From contig NZ_CP054492.1 in NCBI RefSeq assembly GCF_015265455.1, positions 930,001-994,000 of the forward strand: a DNA stretch of 64,000 nucleotides, in the 5' to 3' direction. Each line of letters begins with the position of its first letter. The stretch's first letter is position 1. The notes below the pieces were generated by a model. That model was not told where the DNA came from and did not search any database. It worked only from the letters and a program-made list of their open reading frames with translations. Source of the stretch: Candidatus Sulfurimonas baltica. GTDB taxonomy: Bacteria; Campylobacterota; Campylobacteria; Campylobacterales; Sulfurimonadaceae. Positions 1 through 8,467 of the stretch are shown piece by piece. Both the position numbers and the translations under genes were made by a program.

Positions 1-910
1 CTCTTATAAAAACTAAATTTTTTAAAGACCTATCTTCATTTTCACTTGCAAACTCTTTTACATTTTCAAGCCGCTTTACAAATTTAAAACTTGGTGAGAG
101 CTCTTTTATAAGCTCTATAATAAAACTTGCATCTAGCTCAGGGGAGTTGAGACAAGCTAACAGTGTACAATTCTCTGATGCAATATCTGGCAGTTTTTTG
201 ATAATCTTCTCGTAATCTTTTGTAGCCTCAAAACTCCCTTTTTGAAAGCTTGGCGGATCTATAATAATCAAATCATGGGGACCTTTTTTCTTTATTCGTG
301 AGAAAGATTTTAAGATGTTATATGGCAAAAAAGCAACACCTTTGGTATCTATGTTGTTTAAGTGATGATTTTCTCTTCCTGTGGTTAATGCACCTTTGCT
401 CATGTCAATATTTGAAACACTCTTAGCACCGCCGAGTTTTGCCGCAACACTAAAAGCGCATGTGTATGAGAAGAGGTTTAAGACACTTTTATCTTTTGCA
501 TTTACTCTTACAAACTCTCTGCCGTTTTTCATATCAGGAAAATAGCCGCTGTTTTGGTTTGAGAGAAGATTTAGTTTTATCTTCATTCCGTTTTCTACTA
601 CATGTAGATTATCTTGAAGCTCTCCCACTACAACTTCGCTTGGACTCCCTTTAATATATCTTCGCTGAATAACCAAAGTTTTGTGTCTACATGTAGAGAT
701 GAAATTTTTTAACATCTCAACCAACTCAGTCTCTAATTTAGGTTGCATCTCAAAGTAAAGAGCAACACTCAAAATCTCATCAATAGAGTCAATAGTTAAG
801 TGCTTCCAACCCTCATAAAGTTCGCCACGACCATGAAAAAGCCTTTTAAATTCAGTTGATAAATCTTTTGAGTTTTCTTGCAGAAGTGCTTGTATATCGT
901 TTATATTCAA
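1..910 (-). CDS. class I SAM-dependent (RNA) methyltransferase, 3' end outside window
   Basis: About 303 codons are visible; the C-terminus lies beyond base 1. The likely start is a TTG at 910, since no ATG is in frame upstream. After a helical N-terminal part (about residues 1-75) comes NQNSGYFPDM near residue 120, then LNLFSYTCAFSVAA as SAM-binding motif I near 145, and IIIDPPSF near 215 as the catalytic-loop motif IV. The Q-x-SGYF-D and DPPSF pair is typical of the RlmI-like 23S rRNA methyltransferase family, so a cytoplasmic RNA base methyltransferase is likely. The target base cannot be told. A decayed partial copy of this gene lies at 1526-1674. Confidence 0.8.
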   Translation of the reverse strand, partial: MNINDIQALLQENSKDLSTEFKRLFHGRGELYEGWKHLTIDSIDEILSVALYFEMQPKLETELVEMLKNFISTCRHKTLVIQRRYIKGSPSEVVVGELQDNLHVVENGMKIKLNLLSNQNSGYFPDMKNGREFVRVNAKDKSVLNLFSYTCAFSVAAKLGGAKSVSNIDMSKGALTTGRENHHLNNIDTKGVAFLPYNILKSFSRIKKKGPHDLIIIDPPSFQKGSFEATKDYEKIIKKLPDIASENCTLLACLNSPELDASFIIELIKELSPSFKFVKRLENVKEFASENEDRSLKNLVFIR

Positions 911-1040
911 AATTATTCTCTATTTTATATATTTATTTAAAATAATATCAAATATTACATCAAGCTAAACTTTTTATAAGATAATTAAGATAAACTTGCG
1001 TTGGAATATTAATTGCTTAAATTAAACAAAGGATAACAAA

Positions 1041-1394
1041 ATGAAAAACTTCTCTGACTATTCAATATTTGAAAATATTGAAATACAAACAAAAAAAGCG
1101 TTGATGGAAACTATAAATGGTTTGAGTGATAATTTAGTTATTTCTCATATTATGGGTACATATAAGTCTTACACTAGCAAGCCTATAACATTTCAAGATA
1201 TATTGAATCAAGTTGATGATATATTATATGGTGATAATGGCGGACAAGCATCTCTAGCAACACTTCAATGTGCTGAAAATTTTAAAAGAAATTTTTCAAG
1301 TGCCTATTTAGATATTCAAAAAAATAATATAGAATACTCAGCAGGTTTATTGGAGCAAAACAAATCAGTAACTGATGTTGCTTTTTTGGCATAA
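1041..1394 (+). CDS. hypothetical protein, 117 aa
   Basis: I do not recognise this protein. It is soluble, without signal peptide or membrane segment, and rich in Asn, Lys and Ser. The start ATG follows an AAAGGATAACAAA Shine-Dalgarno stretch, and a strong hairpin directly follows the stop, so it looks like a genuine single-gene unit. It stands on the opposite strand to its neighbours and lies between the methyltransferase gene and decayed copies of flanking genes, which suggests it came in with a rearrangement. Confidence 0.6.
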   Translation: MKNFSDYSIFENIEIQTKKALMETINGLSDNLVISHIMGTYKSYTSKPITFQDILNQVDDILYGDNGGQASLATLQCAENFKRNFSSAYLDIQKNNIEYSAGLLEQNKSVTDVAFLA

Positions 1395-1424
1395 AGTAGA
1401 CTTAAGCAAGTCTACTTTATTTAA
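1393..1424 (+). terminator. Rho-independent terminator of the 117-aa gene
   Basis: A perfect 11 bp inverted repeat (AAAGTAGACTT / AAGTCTACTTT, loop AAGC) overlaps the stop codon and is followed by an AT-rich run. Confidence 0.75.
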
Positions 1425-1524
1425 TTATACTTTTTCCCAAAAAATCCCCTGCTGCGTATCCATAATACTAACACCCAAGGCTAAAATCTAATCACGAAGT
1501 TTGTTAGAACTCTCAAAGCCTTTT
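1425..1524 (-). pseudogene. decayed 3' end of a second cysS copy
   Basis: Read leftwards this matches the last 32 or so codons of the intact cysS at 2205: LRD-stop-ILALGVSIMDTQQGIFWEKV against LRDEILALGVSIMDTPNGTFWEKV. The conserved Glu codon has become a stop (TAG). The copy differs from the resident gene at several residues, so it is either an old duplicate or was left by exchange with a related strain. No 5' part of the gene is present. Confidence 0.75.
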
Positions 1525-1525
1525 T

Positions 1526-1674
1526 GATTATCTTGAAGCTCTCCCACTACAACTTCGCTTGGACTCCCTTTAATATATCTTCTCTAAATAACCAAAGTTT
1601 TGTGCCTACATGTAGAGATGGAATCTTTCAACCCTCATAAAGTCCGCCACGCCATGAAAAAGCCTTTTAAATCC
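1526..1674 (-). pseudogene. decayed partial copy of the methyltransferase gene
   Basis: Bases 1526-1625 are nearly identical to 607-706 of the methyltransferase gene, and 1628-1674 to about 807-853, so about 100 bp between the two parts is deleted. Several point changes and a 1-base loss break the frame. It directly abuts the cysS remnant, giving an artificial order of cysS 3' end then methyltransferase piece. Confidence 0.75.
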
Positions 1675-1690
1675 AATGCTATTATGTGTT

Positions 1691-2230
1691 TTATATATGT
1701 GCAGTTTTATTAGAATAATTTCTAAGGGCAACTCTAGAAGCCTTGTCAACAAGAGTAAAAACATTGTCTATACTGTTTTTTACACTACTTTTTTTATGCC
1801 CTTTTACTTTAACAAATTCACATCTCAATAAATCAGTAAACTTATAAAACTCAATATAGAGCTCACGGTTTTTTATCTGCTTGTTATTCTTTGATATGTA
1901 GTTGTTCTTTTCAAAACGCTCTCGTCTGTCTTTTAGACCTATAATATTCTGACAATCTGTATATATTGTAATCTCATGAAGCTCCGGAGTTATTTCACTT
2001 AGTGCCCATAGTAAAGTTTCCAACTCTAGTTTAGTTGAGGAGGTGTTTTCAAATTTTTTAGTTTCTACACCTTTTTCATATAAATCTGATGATAATTCAT
2101 CCTCTTGCAGAAGTAAATATGCTCCAAACCCAATATTTGTTTGTGGGTTTACGCTTGCATCTGTAAAAAGAAAAATTTTACTCTTGGTATGAGTGTTTAT
2201 GGAGTTACACCTTTTCCCAAAAAGTTCCAT
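1691..2230 (-). CDS. RNase H-like protein
   Basis: 179 aa with the RNase H fold motifs in order: LFTDASVNP (Asp24), STKLELETLLWAL (Glu69 or Glu71), TIYTDCQ (Asp92) and LVDKASRVALR (Asp162), with VKGHK (His145) before the last Asp. All acidic catalytic residues expected for a two-metal RNase H are there. It would cut RNA in RNA-DNA hybrids in the cytoplasm. The ATG at 2230 lies inside the 3' end of cysS (26 bp overlap), so it is translationally coupled to cysS. The protein is diverged from housekeeping RNase HI and may be an extra family member. Confidence 0.75.
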   Translation of the reverse strand: MELFGKRCNSINTHTKSKIFLFTDASVNPQTNIGFGAYLLLQEDELSSDLYEKGVETKKFENTSSTKLELETLLWALSEITPELHEITIYTDCQNIIGLKDRRERFEKNNYISKNNKQIKNRELYIEFYKFTDLLRCEFVKVKGHKKSSVKNSIDNVFTLVDKASRVALRNYSNKTAHI

Positions 2231-3605
2231 TTGGTGTGTCCATTATACTAACACCTAAGGCTAAAATCTCATCACGAAGTTTGTCTGAAGTTGCAAAATC
2301 TTTTGCTTTTTTAGCTTCATCTCTTTGCGAAATCAACATGTCGATTTTTTCTTTTGTATCTTCATCAACTCCGAACTGAAAGTACTCAAAAGGATTTTTA
2401 AACCCAAAACCAAGAACTTTTTCTATGTACGATAGATTAGAGATTGTCTCACGCTTAAGCTCTTTATGTTTACCGGTAGTGTCTAAAGTTTCGTTTGCAT
2501 TTGAAATCATCTCATCAATAAGAGCCAAGGCACTCGATACATTCATGTCATCACTCAGTACATGTAAGAGTTCATTATGAAATGTAGTTTGGTCAGAGTT
2601 TTGGGCCAAACCAAATAGACGTTTTTTAAGTCTATATATTTTGTCTAGTCTCTTTTTCGAAGATGCTAAATCTTCAGTGTTAAAGTTGAAGTTACTTCTA
2701 TAGTGAGTGCTTAAAAGGTAAAAGCGCAGAACCTCTCCGTCATACTCTTTTAGGGCATCTTTTAAGAAAAAGCTGTTTCCTAAAGACTTAGACATTTTCT
2801 CTCCATCTATATTTACAAAACCGTTATGCATCCAGTAGTTCGCAAGTTCATGGTTAGTTGCACATCTAGTCTGTGCAGCTTCGTTTTCATGGTGTGGGAA
2901 AAGCAAATCTGCTCCACCACCGTGGATATCAACAGCAAACTCAGCATTTGGCTTTGCAAGATGTTTTTCAATCATCGCAGAACATTCCAAATGCCAACCC
3001 GGACGACCTGCACCAAAAGGGGAAGGAAATGTAATAGTGTTGTCTTTTACGCTCTTCCATAGAGCAAAGTCAGCAGGGTTCTTTTTAGCAGATGAACTCT
3101 CAACTCTTTGTTGCTTCTCATCCTCATCTTGAACTCTTGAAGATAGTTTTAGGTACTCGCTGTCACTTGCGGTATCAAAGTAAACATCTCCCTCATCAGT
3201 TCTGTAGGCGTGGTTAGAGTCTATAAGCTTTTGGATTAACTCAGTCATAGCTTCTAGTGATTCTGTAGCTTTTGGTTCAATTGTTGGACGTGATACACCG
3301 ATAGCCTCCATCTCTTTATGAAAAGCATCTGTATAGTAGTCAGTAATCTCTTTAATATCTTTGTTTTGCTCAACTGCTTTTTTAATGATTTTATCGTCAA
3401 TATCAGTAATATTTCTCGCATAAGTTACATCGTAACCATTAGCAGTTAGCACACGGGTTAGCAGGTCAAAAACCAAAGCACTCTTTGCATGACCTAGGTG
3501 GGCATCGTCATAAACGGTAGGTCCGCATACGTAAAGAGAGGCTTTCCCATCTTCTAACGGAATAAACTCTCGTTTTGTTTTTTGTACTGAATCGTAAATA
3601 TACAT
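2205..3605 (-). CDS. cysS: cysteinyl-tRNA synthetase
   Basis: 466 aa, normal length for the family. It charges tRNA-Cys with cysteine in the cytoplasm. The class I signatures are clear: CGPTVYDDAHLGHAK near the N-terminus (zinc-ligand Cys and the HIGH-type HLGH motif), GGGADLLFPHHENE with further zinc ligands, and EKMSKSLGN (KMSKS loop). The start ATG follows AAGGAAAATAACT. In Campylobacter, as I remember it, cysS lies next to murJ; here about 1.4 kb of relic-integron DNA separates them. Confidence 0.97.
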   Translation of the reverse strand: MYIYDSVQKTKREFIPLEDGKASLYVCGPTVYDDAHLGHAKSALVFDLLTRVLTANGYDVTYARNITDIDDKIIKKAVEQNKDIKEITDYYTDAFHKEMEAIGVSRPTIEPKATESLEAMTELIQKLIDSNHAYRTDEGDVYFDTASDSEYLKLSSRVQDEDEKQQRVESSSAKKNPADFALWKSVKDNTITFPSPFGAGRPGWHLECSAMIEKHLAKPNAEFAVDIHGGGADLLFPHHENEAAQTRCATNHELANYWMHNGFVNIDGEKMSKSLGNSFFLKDALKEYDGEVLRFYLLSTHYRSNFNFNTEDLASSKKRLDKIYRLKKRLFGLAQNSDQTTFHNELLHVLSDDMNVSSALALIDEMISNANETLDTTGKHKELKRETISNLSYIEKVLGFGFKNPFEYFQFGVDEDTKEKIDMLISQRDEAKKAKDFATSDKLRDEILALGVSIMDTPNGTFWEKV

Positions 3606-3620
3606 GTAGTTATTTTCCTT

Positions 3621-3710
3621 TTAAAAACCAGTTGTCATAAAGTCAACTGCCGAGATAATTTCATCTCTTTTATCTTTTACTGAACAGACTACAGAACCTA
3701 GATTTTCCAT
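3621..3710 (-). CDS. possible 29-aa ORF just upstream of cysS
   Basis: A short frame, ATG at 3710 and TAA at 3621, begins MENLGSVVCSVKDKRDEII and ends 15 bases before the cysS start. The Shine-Dalgarno is weak. It could be the end of a broken gene from the relic integron or a chance ORF. I do not recognise it. Confidence 0.2.
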   Translation of the reverse strand: MENLGSVVCSVKDKRDEIISAVDFMTTGF

Positions 3711-3734
3711 AGAAATACCCGCTTGGTTTCTATG
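3708..3734 (-). repeat. hairpin just after the relE-like toxin gene
   Basis: Perfect 8 bp inverted repeat (CATAGAAA / TTTCTATG, loop 11) starting 3 bases past the toxin stop. It stands where the attC site of the second integron cassette should be, but no clear GTTRRRY core follows. It may be a terminator or a degraded attC. Confidence 0.45.
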
Positions 3735-3736
3735 TT

Positions 3737-3988
3737 TTAGTATACTTCTTTTCTATGGGCTATTCTGATAAGGGTAATCACCAAAATATCATTTTCTTTT
3801 AAATATACTATTCTGTAATTCCCAGCTCTTTTTCTAAACTTACCTTTGTGTTTTCCCTTTAAAGCTTTGTCTGCTGTAAAGACTCCTTTTTCAAGGTCTT
3901 TAATTTTGAAAAAAATAAGTTTTTGATTTTCAGAGTCTATCTTTTCTAGCTCTTTAAATGTAGCTTGAGGAATTATGATTTTGAACAT
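3737..3988 (-). CDS. RelE/ParE-family toxin
   Basis: 83 aa, a typical size for this family. The sequence shows the RelE/ParE fold pattern: FKELEKIDSENQKLIFFKI helix, LKGKHKGKFRKRAGNYRIVY strand-rich basic core, and a C-terminal LVITLIRIAHRKEVY strand. Members cut mRNA on the ribosome or block gyrase; the Arg/Lys-rich core here fits an mRNA-cutting RelE. The start overlaps the antitoxin stop by one base (TAATG), so the two are co-translated. The pair forms the second cassette of the relic integron. Confidence 0.85.
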   Translation of the reverse strand: MFKIIIPQATFKELEKIDSENQKLIFFKIKDLEKGVFTADKALKGKHKGKFRKRAGNYRIVYLKENDILVITLIRIAHRKEVY

Positions 3989-4215
3989 TAATTAAGACCA
4001 AGTCTTTGTGCAACTTCTTCTAGTGAATATACTTCAGTTTTTCCAGCTTTAAGTTCATCAATTCTTTTATCAGAAATCATTTCATCCAATGTGTCAAAAT
4101 ATGTACTAACAGCTTTTTCTATGATATATGTTCGCGACCGGTCTAATTCATGAGCATATGAATCTAAATCAGTTAATAACAGTTCATCCATACGAATATT
4201 AATTGCTTTTTTCAT
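3988..4215 (-). CDS. RHH-type antitoxin of the relBE-like pair
   Basis: 75 aa. The N-terminus KKAINIRMDELLLTDLDSYA followed by RSRTYIIEKAV is a ribbon-helix-helix DNA-binding domain; the C-terminal EEVAQRLGLN part would bind the toxin. It should neutralise the toxin encoded downstream and repress its own promoter, which is well formed at 4237-4265. The start follows AAAAGGATACAAC. A gene pair carrying its own promoter is the usual form of toxin-antitoxin cassettes in integrons. Confidence 0.8.
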   Translation of the reverse strand: MKKAINIRMDELLLTDLDSYAHELDRSRTYIIEKAVSTYFDTLDEMISDKRIDELKAGKTEVYSLEEVAQRLGLN

Positions 4216-4236
4216 GTTGTATCCTTTTGTATCTAC

Positions 4237-4265
4237 ATTATACTACAAAAGTTGATAAATTTCAA
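4237..4265 (-). promoter_or_regulatory. sigma-70 promoter of the toxin-antitoxin pair
   Basis: TTGAAA (-35) and TATAAT (-10) are separated by exactly 17 bases, 22 bases before the antitoxin start codon. Confidence 0.75.
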
Positions 4266-4271
4266 GCATGA

Positions 4272-4339
4272 ATCTAACGTTTGTATAGAGCTATTAAGTG
4301 ACCGCTAGGTAACTTATTAGCTCCTATGTTTTGTTATGG
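4272..4339 (-). other. integron attC recombination site
   Basis: Read leftwards the 68 bp site starts with R'' CCATAAC and ends with R' GTTAGAT, which fits the GTTRRRY core exactly. Between them the L boxes pair as ATAGGAGCTA with TAGCTCTAT, leaving one extra unpaired G, the expected extrahelical base. Unpaired spacers of 5-6 bases lie between the R and L boxes. The stop codon of the preceding gene is inside R'', as is common in cassettes. The R'' box is the exact complement of the first bases of the cassette (GTTATGG at 4812-4818), as expected for the free circular form. Confidence 0.85.
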
Positions 4340-4817
4340 ATTTATTTTTTCATATACATTACCAACTGCTTGTTTTCCTTTTGAAAATCTCATCAATGAA
4401 ATTGAACCTTTATCGATATTGGCTTTTTTCAAATCTTGATTAAAATAATCACATTTAGCACTATCAATTTGCTTATTATCTCTAAAATAAGAAATTACAC
4501 CATTTTCAATTTTATATGTATCACCTTGTGGTACCTCTAACAACTCAAAAGCTTTTTTAATATCAAATGAATTATCACGAGAATATGAATAGAGTGATCT
4601 TATTTCATTGTTCTTTTTAAATACCAAAATTTGATTTTTCATTAAAAAATGACTTAAGCTATCTTTTGAATCTTTATCAATTAATTTTATATGTGTTACT
4701 GACCATGTACCAATTAAATCATTCTTAGTACATTTTCGTACAACTTCATCTGCATTAATAAAATTTAAAAAAATTATGCTTACTATTAAAATAAATTTCA
4801 TACTTTTTACTCCATAA
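4278..4817 (-). mobile_element. intact 540 bp integron gene cassette
   Basis: The cassette runs from the G/TT cut at 4818/4817 (the GTTATGG site next to the integrase stump, i.e. the attI side) to the G of the attC R' core at 4278. It carries one gene, in the normal orientation opposite to the integrase. Its attC R'' (4333-4339) pairs perfectly over 7 bases with the R' that would form on excision. Confidence 0.8.
4334..4801 (-). CDS. secreted hypothetical protein in integron cassette
   Basis: 155 aa. A hydrophobic N-terminus (KFILIVSIIFLNFINA, then DE) is a Sec signal peptide without a lipobox Cys, so the product is periplasmic. The mature part begins CTKNDLIGTWSVTHIKL; the LIGTW motif resembles the opening of small lipocalin-like domains, which is only a hint. 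Two Cys (in RKCTK and AKCDY) could form a disulfide. The Shine-Dalgarno GGAG comes from the first bases of the cassette. Function unknown. Confidence 0.75.
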   Translation of the reverse strand: MKFILIVSIIFLNFINADEVVRKCTKNDLIGTWSVTHIKLIDKDSKDSLSHFLMKNQILVFKKNNEIRSLYSYSRDNSFDIKKAFELLEVPQGDTYKIENGVISYFRDNKQIDSAKCDYFNQDLKKANIDKGSISLMRFSKGKQAVGNVYEKINP

Positions 4818-4956
4818 CTATTTATTCAACGAACATTTTATCATAATAACATACAAGTAACATAAATAAATAACACGGTAAATGTGTGTTAATAAATTAA
4901 ATTTAGTTAAAAATATGACAATTTGTCATAATGTTGCTTAAGTGAAAGGATTGATA

Positions 4957-5025
4957 ATGAGTTTGAAAAAGAAGCTTCTTGATATTGTTCGTGATAAAAC
5001 TAGGTTTAAATATCTCTACATGTAG
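4957..5025 (+). pseudogene. 22-codon stump of an integron-type tyrosine integrase
   Basis: The frame MSLKKKLLDIVRDKTRFKY matches, from memory, the N-terminal helix of integron integrases (LL-x2-VR-x2-IR-x-KHYS pattern) and then ends in a stop two codons later, where the murJ gene begins on the other strand. The start has a good AAAGGATTGATA ribosome site. Its direction, away from the cassettes on the left, is the standard intI layout. The rest of the gene is lost. Confidence 0.7.
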
Positions 5026-6422
5026 ATTTGAATAAAGTCTTTAAAAAGCACAAGTCCTATGGTAAATGCGACAGAACCAACGACAAGGTAGATGGCATTT
5101 TTATTTCGAAGTATATCAAAAAAGTTTTTTAGACCGAATGCTTTTATGGTAAGCGTAAAGCCTACTAAACCGCTGATTGTCCCTGCAAGAGCTAAACCAC
5201 TTGCTCCCATTGGAGAGATAAGAGTTAGAGCAAAGAGAATGTATGAAGCTAGGGAAAATGTTGCTATTTTTGCGGCACGAAGTTGTTGCTCTTTTGCGTA
5301 TAACCATAATAAGAATAGTTTTTGAAGACCATACGGGAGAAGTCCAATCATATACATTTGAAGTACTAGTGAAGTATTTGCCGTATCTTGTGCAGCAAAA
5401 GAACCTCTCTCAAAAAGTAGCCAAGTAATCTCCTTTGAGAGAACGACTCCTCCAATGGCACTGGCTGTGAGTAAAAATGTTAAAAACCAGAAGGCTTTTT
5501 TCAGGTATGCGAGGGCTTTAGCTTCATCATTATTTTTTATATATCTGGCAACACTCGGAAAAAGGGCTATGGAAGTAGCTATAGCAAAAAGAGCAAGGGG
5601 GAGTTGAAATATACGGTTTGCATAGTAGAGATAACTGATTGAGCCAGTTACTAAAAAAGATGCCAAGAAGGTGTCTAAAAATGCACTCACCTGAGGGGTA
5701 GAATTGCCCCAAATTGCAGGAAAAAACTGTTTTTTGAATTTTCTTGTCTCATTTTTGATTTTTATTGACTTGTTTTTTAAATATTTAAAGCCGCCACATG
5801 TAAGCTTGTACAGACCCAACCTTTGTATAGCTATCATATGTGCAAAGAGCTGCAAAACTCCTCCGATAACTACGCCAAAACTAAGGTAATAAACTATCTC
5901 ACTTTGGCTCTTGTCCTCAGAGAGATACAGAGCTAAAATGAGTGAAATATTTAGCAGAGCAGTCGAGAAAGCAGTAGTTGCAAAATGGTGCTTATATTGG
6001 AGCAGAGTACTTAAAAAAGTGACTGAAAATATAAGCGGAAGATACCAAAAATTTATAGCAACATAAGGGGAAGCTATCTCTACTGTTTTATCATCAAAAC
6101 CAACGGCTATAGCTTGTGTTGCAAGACTTGGAAGAAGATTTACAAGCAAAGTAATAACTACTATAATTGATAAAAAAATTACAAAGATATTTGCTACAAA
6201 AACTGATTTGTGTTTAGACCTTGCATAGGCCGGAATAAAGACTTGGGTAAAAGCACCCTCTGCAAAAATTCTTCGAAAAAGATTTGGTAGCTTAAAGGCT
6301 ATAAAAAATATATCACTATAGACGTTTGCACCAAGAGTTGAAGCGGTCAGTAAATCTCTTAAAAATCCTAGAATTCTTGAAAATAAAATTCCAAAACTAT
6401 TGGTAAAAATTGCTTTAAACAT
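5016..6422 (-). CDS. murJ: lipid II flippase MurJ
   Basis: About 468 aa from the ATG at 6422 (FKAIFTNSFGILFSRILGFLRDLL), the conserved MurJ N-terminus with the SRILGFLRD motif. The frame is open further upstream but that part is not MurJ-like and would run into the divergent gene. The protein is almost entirely hydrophobic with about 14 membrane helices and contains the GAFTQVFIPAY and RIF motifs of the MviN/MurJ family. It flips lipid II across the inner membrane for peptidoglycan synthesis. Its last codons lie in the palindrome CTACATGTAG, so the integrase stump on the opposite strand ends in the same Met-stop. Confidence 0.93.
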   Translation of the reverse strand: MFKAIFTNSFGILFSRILGFLRDLLTASTLGANVYSDIFFIAFKLPNLFRRIFAEGAFTQVFIPAYARSKHKSVFVANIFVIFLSIIVVITLLVNLLPSLATQAIAVGFDDKTVEIASPYVAINFWYLPLIFSVTFLSTLLQYKHHFATTAFSTALLNISLILALYLSEDKSQSEIVYYLSFGVVIGGVLQLFAHMIAIQRLGLYKLTCGGFKYLKNKSIKIKNETRKFKKQFFPAIWGNSTPQVSAFLDTFLASFLVTGSISYLYYANRIFQLPLALFAIATSIALFPSVARYIKNNDEAKALAYLKKAFWFLTFLLTASAIGGVVLSKEITWLLFERGSFAAQDTANTSLVLQMYMIGLLPYGLQKLFLLWLYAKEQQLRAAKIATFSLASYILFALTLISPMGASGLALAGTISGLVGFTLTIKAFGLKNFFDILRNKNAIYLVVGSVAFTIGLVLFKDFIQIYM

Positions 6423-6525
6423 GGGCTTCTTTTGAGAATAATTATAACTTTTACGAAAGTTTAACAAATATTTGATTAAAATGTAGAGTTTAATTTTTAA
6501 AAATTTAATTTTGGATAATGAAAAT

Positions 6526-8448
6526 ATGGGATTATTTGGATCAAGCAAAGAAGAATCTACAATATCAAAAAAAATTCGTCCAACAGTTATAAGAACAGAA
6601 AATGTTGCTAAAGAGTTGGTGGAATTAGCAAAAAAAAACAATATTAACACATCAAGTTTAGATTTTACAATATTGGAAGTTCAAACATATAAAAGAATTT
6701 GTAAAGTTGAGCAGGTTAAAGAAGAAGTTGTATGGGAAGAGATTGATAGAGATGAAATATACAAGCTTGATGATGTTACCTCTATATTAAACCCTGACTT
6801 TCAGATAAAACAAGTTTATGAAATAGAGATGTTTTCAAAAGAGAGTGACGGCGACGGTGACATGTTTAAGGATTTTCATGCAGCAGTCGGCGCAAATGCT
6901 ACAAAGTGCAAAGTTTATTTAAGCATAAAAGAGGGCTCAAAGGTTAAAGCAACTCCTAATTTTGAAGTGGAATTTTTAAACTATATAAACAAAAGTAAAA
7001 TTCGTGCCGGAATACTTATTAATATCTTTGATGAGATGCTTGACGAAATGGTATCAAAAGTATCTGCTTTGGTAAAAGTTGACGGAAGCCTAAAATATGA
7101 AAAAAATGAAAATATTCTTATTGCAGAGTCATATGAGCCAATGCAGACAATTGATGATGATTTAATACTCCATTTTGAGCATAAGAAAGAGGCCGGAGAG
7201 AATGATCGCGTTGACTACTCCAGCAGAGGTTTTATTAAGAGTGTCCTCAAGGATGACCTTTTAATTGAGTATGTCAAACCAAAAAAAGGCAAGGCAGGTA
7301 GGAACTGCCGCGGTGAGTTTATGGAACCTAGAGAGCCTGAAGTGACTCATGAGCCAACATTTACCGTAGATGAAACAATAAAAATAGTAGATAATCCTGA
7401 CAATATTCAATACATAGCCAAAGAGAATGGGTATATCTCTTTAGATGGAACAGCATATACTATTAAATCAGATATGGATGTAGAGTCAATTAATTTTAAA
7501 ACAACCGGTTCAATTACATCTGGTTTAGACTCGGATGTTACTCTGAGCGTAAAAGAGAATGATGCACAAAAAGATGCTATCGGTAATGGTATGAGTGTTG
7601 AAGTAAGCGAGATTGATATAAAAGGGAATGTTGGACCAAATGCAAAGGTTCATGCCAGAAGAGCTACTGTAAATGGGCAAACACATGGCACTTCAGAGTT
7701 GCGGGCAGATGATTTAACAATTAATGTGCACAAAGGCTTAGCAATCGGTGGGAATATTAAAATAACACGACTTGAACATGGAACAGTTATAGGAAACAAA
7801 GTTGAAGTTGAGCAAGCTATGGGAGGGGATATTAGAGCCAAAGATATAGAAATAAGTGTATGTACCTCTCATGTCGAAGCTACAGCCTCTCGTCTTATAG
7901 AAATTAAAAAACTTCAAGGTAGTGAGAATATTTTTACAATAGACCCTCTTTTGCAAAAAGAAAAAAAATCTGGACTTAGTGAAAACAAGGCTGAAATTTA
8001 TGAACTTCGCACAAGCATTAATGAAATAGCCAATGAGATGGCTAAATATAAAAAACTTATTAACGATAACATGTCTGCGTATAATGAGGTTAAAAAAAAG
8101 TTAATACACTATAAAAACAATGGTATAAAAATGCCGGCAGCATTTATAAATAAGTATAAACAGTTTCAAAAAATGCAAGAGCATCTGGAATTAATAAAAG
8201 AAGAGAGACAGACTAAAGAGGACAAGCTCACACTTTTAACAACACAAACGGCATCTTTTCAAGATAATATTTTTGATGCAAGGATAATAAATCGTGATAG
8301 ATGGGTTGGACATAACGAGTTGGTTTTTAAACTTGTAGATCCACCAATAGAGCTTAGATTTACCCCATCAGAGGGCTCCAATGATGAAGTGTTTGCTTTA
8401 GTTGAAAACTCAGATGGACAGTATGAAATAAGGGCAATTAAAGAGTGA
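6526..8448 (+). CDS. FapA-like protein (DUF342)
   Basis: 640 aa from the ATG at 6526 ([10 protein letters not shown]); GGAT sits 9 bases before it. A TTG 15 bases upstream is possible but has no ribosome site. The middle (about residues 230-460) is the FapA/DUF342 region with its beta-helix-like repeats such as [23 protein letters not shown] and [11 protein letters not shown]. Residues about 490-580 form a long coiled coil. In Vibrio the FapA family affects flagellar placement and signalling; the role in Campylobacterota is unclear. It lies divergent from murJ and directly upstream of ruvA, a neighbourhood shared with Campylobacter. Confidence 0.85.
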   Translation: MGLFGSSKEESTISKKIRPTVIRTENVAKELVELAKKNNINTSSLDFTILEVQTYKRICKVEQVKEEVVWEEIDRDEIYKLDDVTSILNPDFQIKQVYEIEMFSKESDGDGDMFKDFHAAVGANATKCKVYLSIKEGSKVKATPNFEVEFLNYINKSKIRAGILINIFDEMLDEMVSKVSALVKVDGSLKYEKNENILIAESYEPMQTIDDDLILHFEHKKEAGENDRVDYSSRGFIKSVLKDDLLIEYVKPKKGKAGRNCRGEFMEPREPEVTHEPTFTVDETIKIVDNPDNIQYIAKENGYISLDGTAYTIKSDMDVESINFKTTGSITSGLDSDVTLSVKENDAQKDAIGNGMSVEVSEIDIKGNVGPNAKVHARRATVNGQTHGTSELRADDLTINVHKGLAIGGNIKITRLEHGTVIGNKVEVEQAMGGDIRAKDIEISVCTSHVEATASRLIEIKKLQGSENIFTIDPLLQKEKKSGLSENKAEIYELRTSINEIANEMAKYKKLINDNMSAYNEVKKKLIHYKNNGIKMPAAFINKYKQFQKMQEHLELIKEERQTKEDKLTLLTTQTASFQDNIFDARIINRDRWVGHNELVFKLVDPPIELRFTPSEGSNDEVFALVENSDGQYEIRAIKE

Positions 8449-8467
8449 AAAAGCAAGTAGAAATAAT

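Noticed and set aside
3708-3745. Second attC site after the toxin-antitoxin cassette
   Set aside because: A hairpin is there, but no GTTRRRY core follows and the R box does not match ATCTAAC, the expected complement of the cassette start. Kept only as a hairpin.
6423-6650. Longer murJ start, adding 76 codons
   Set aside because: The extra part is not MurJ-like and overlaps the divergent FapA-like gene and its ribosome site.
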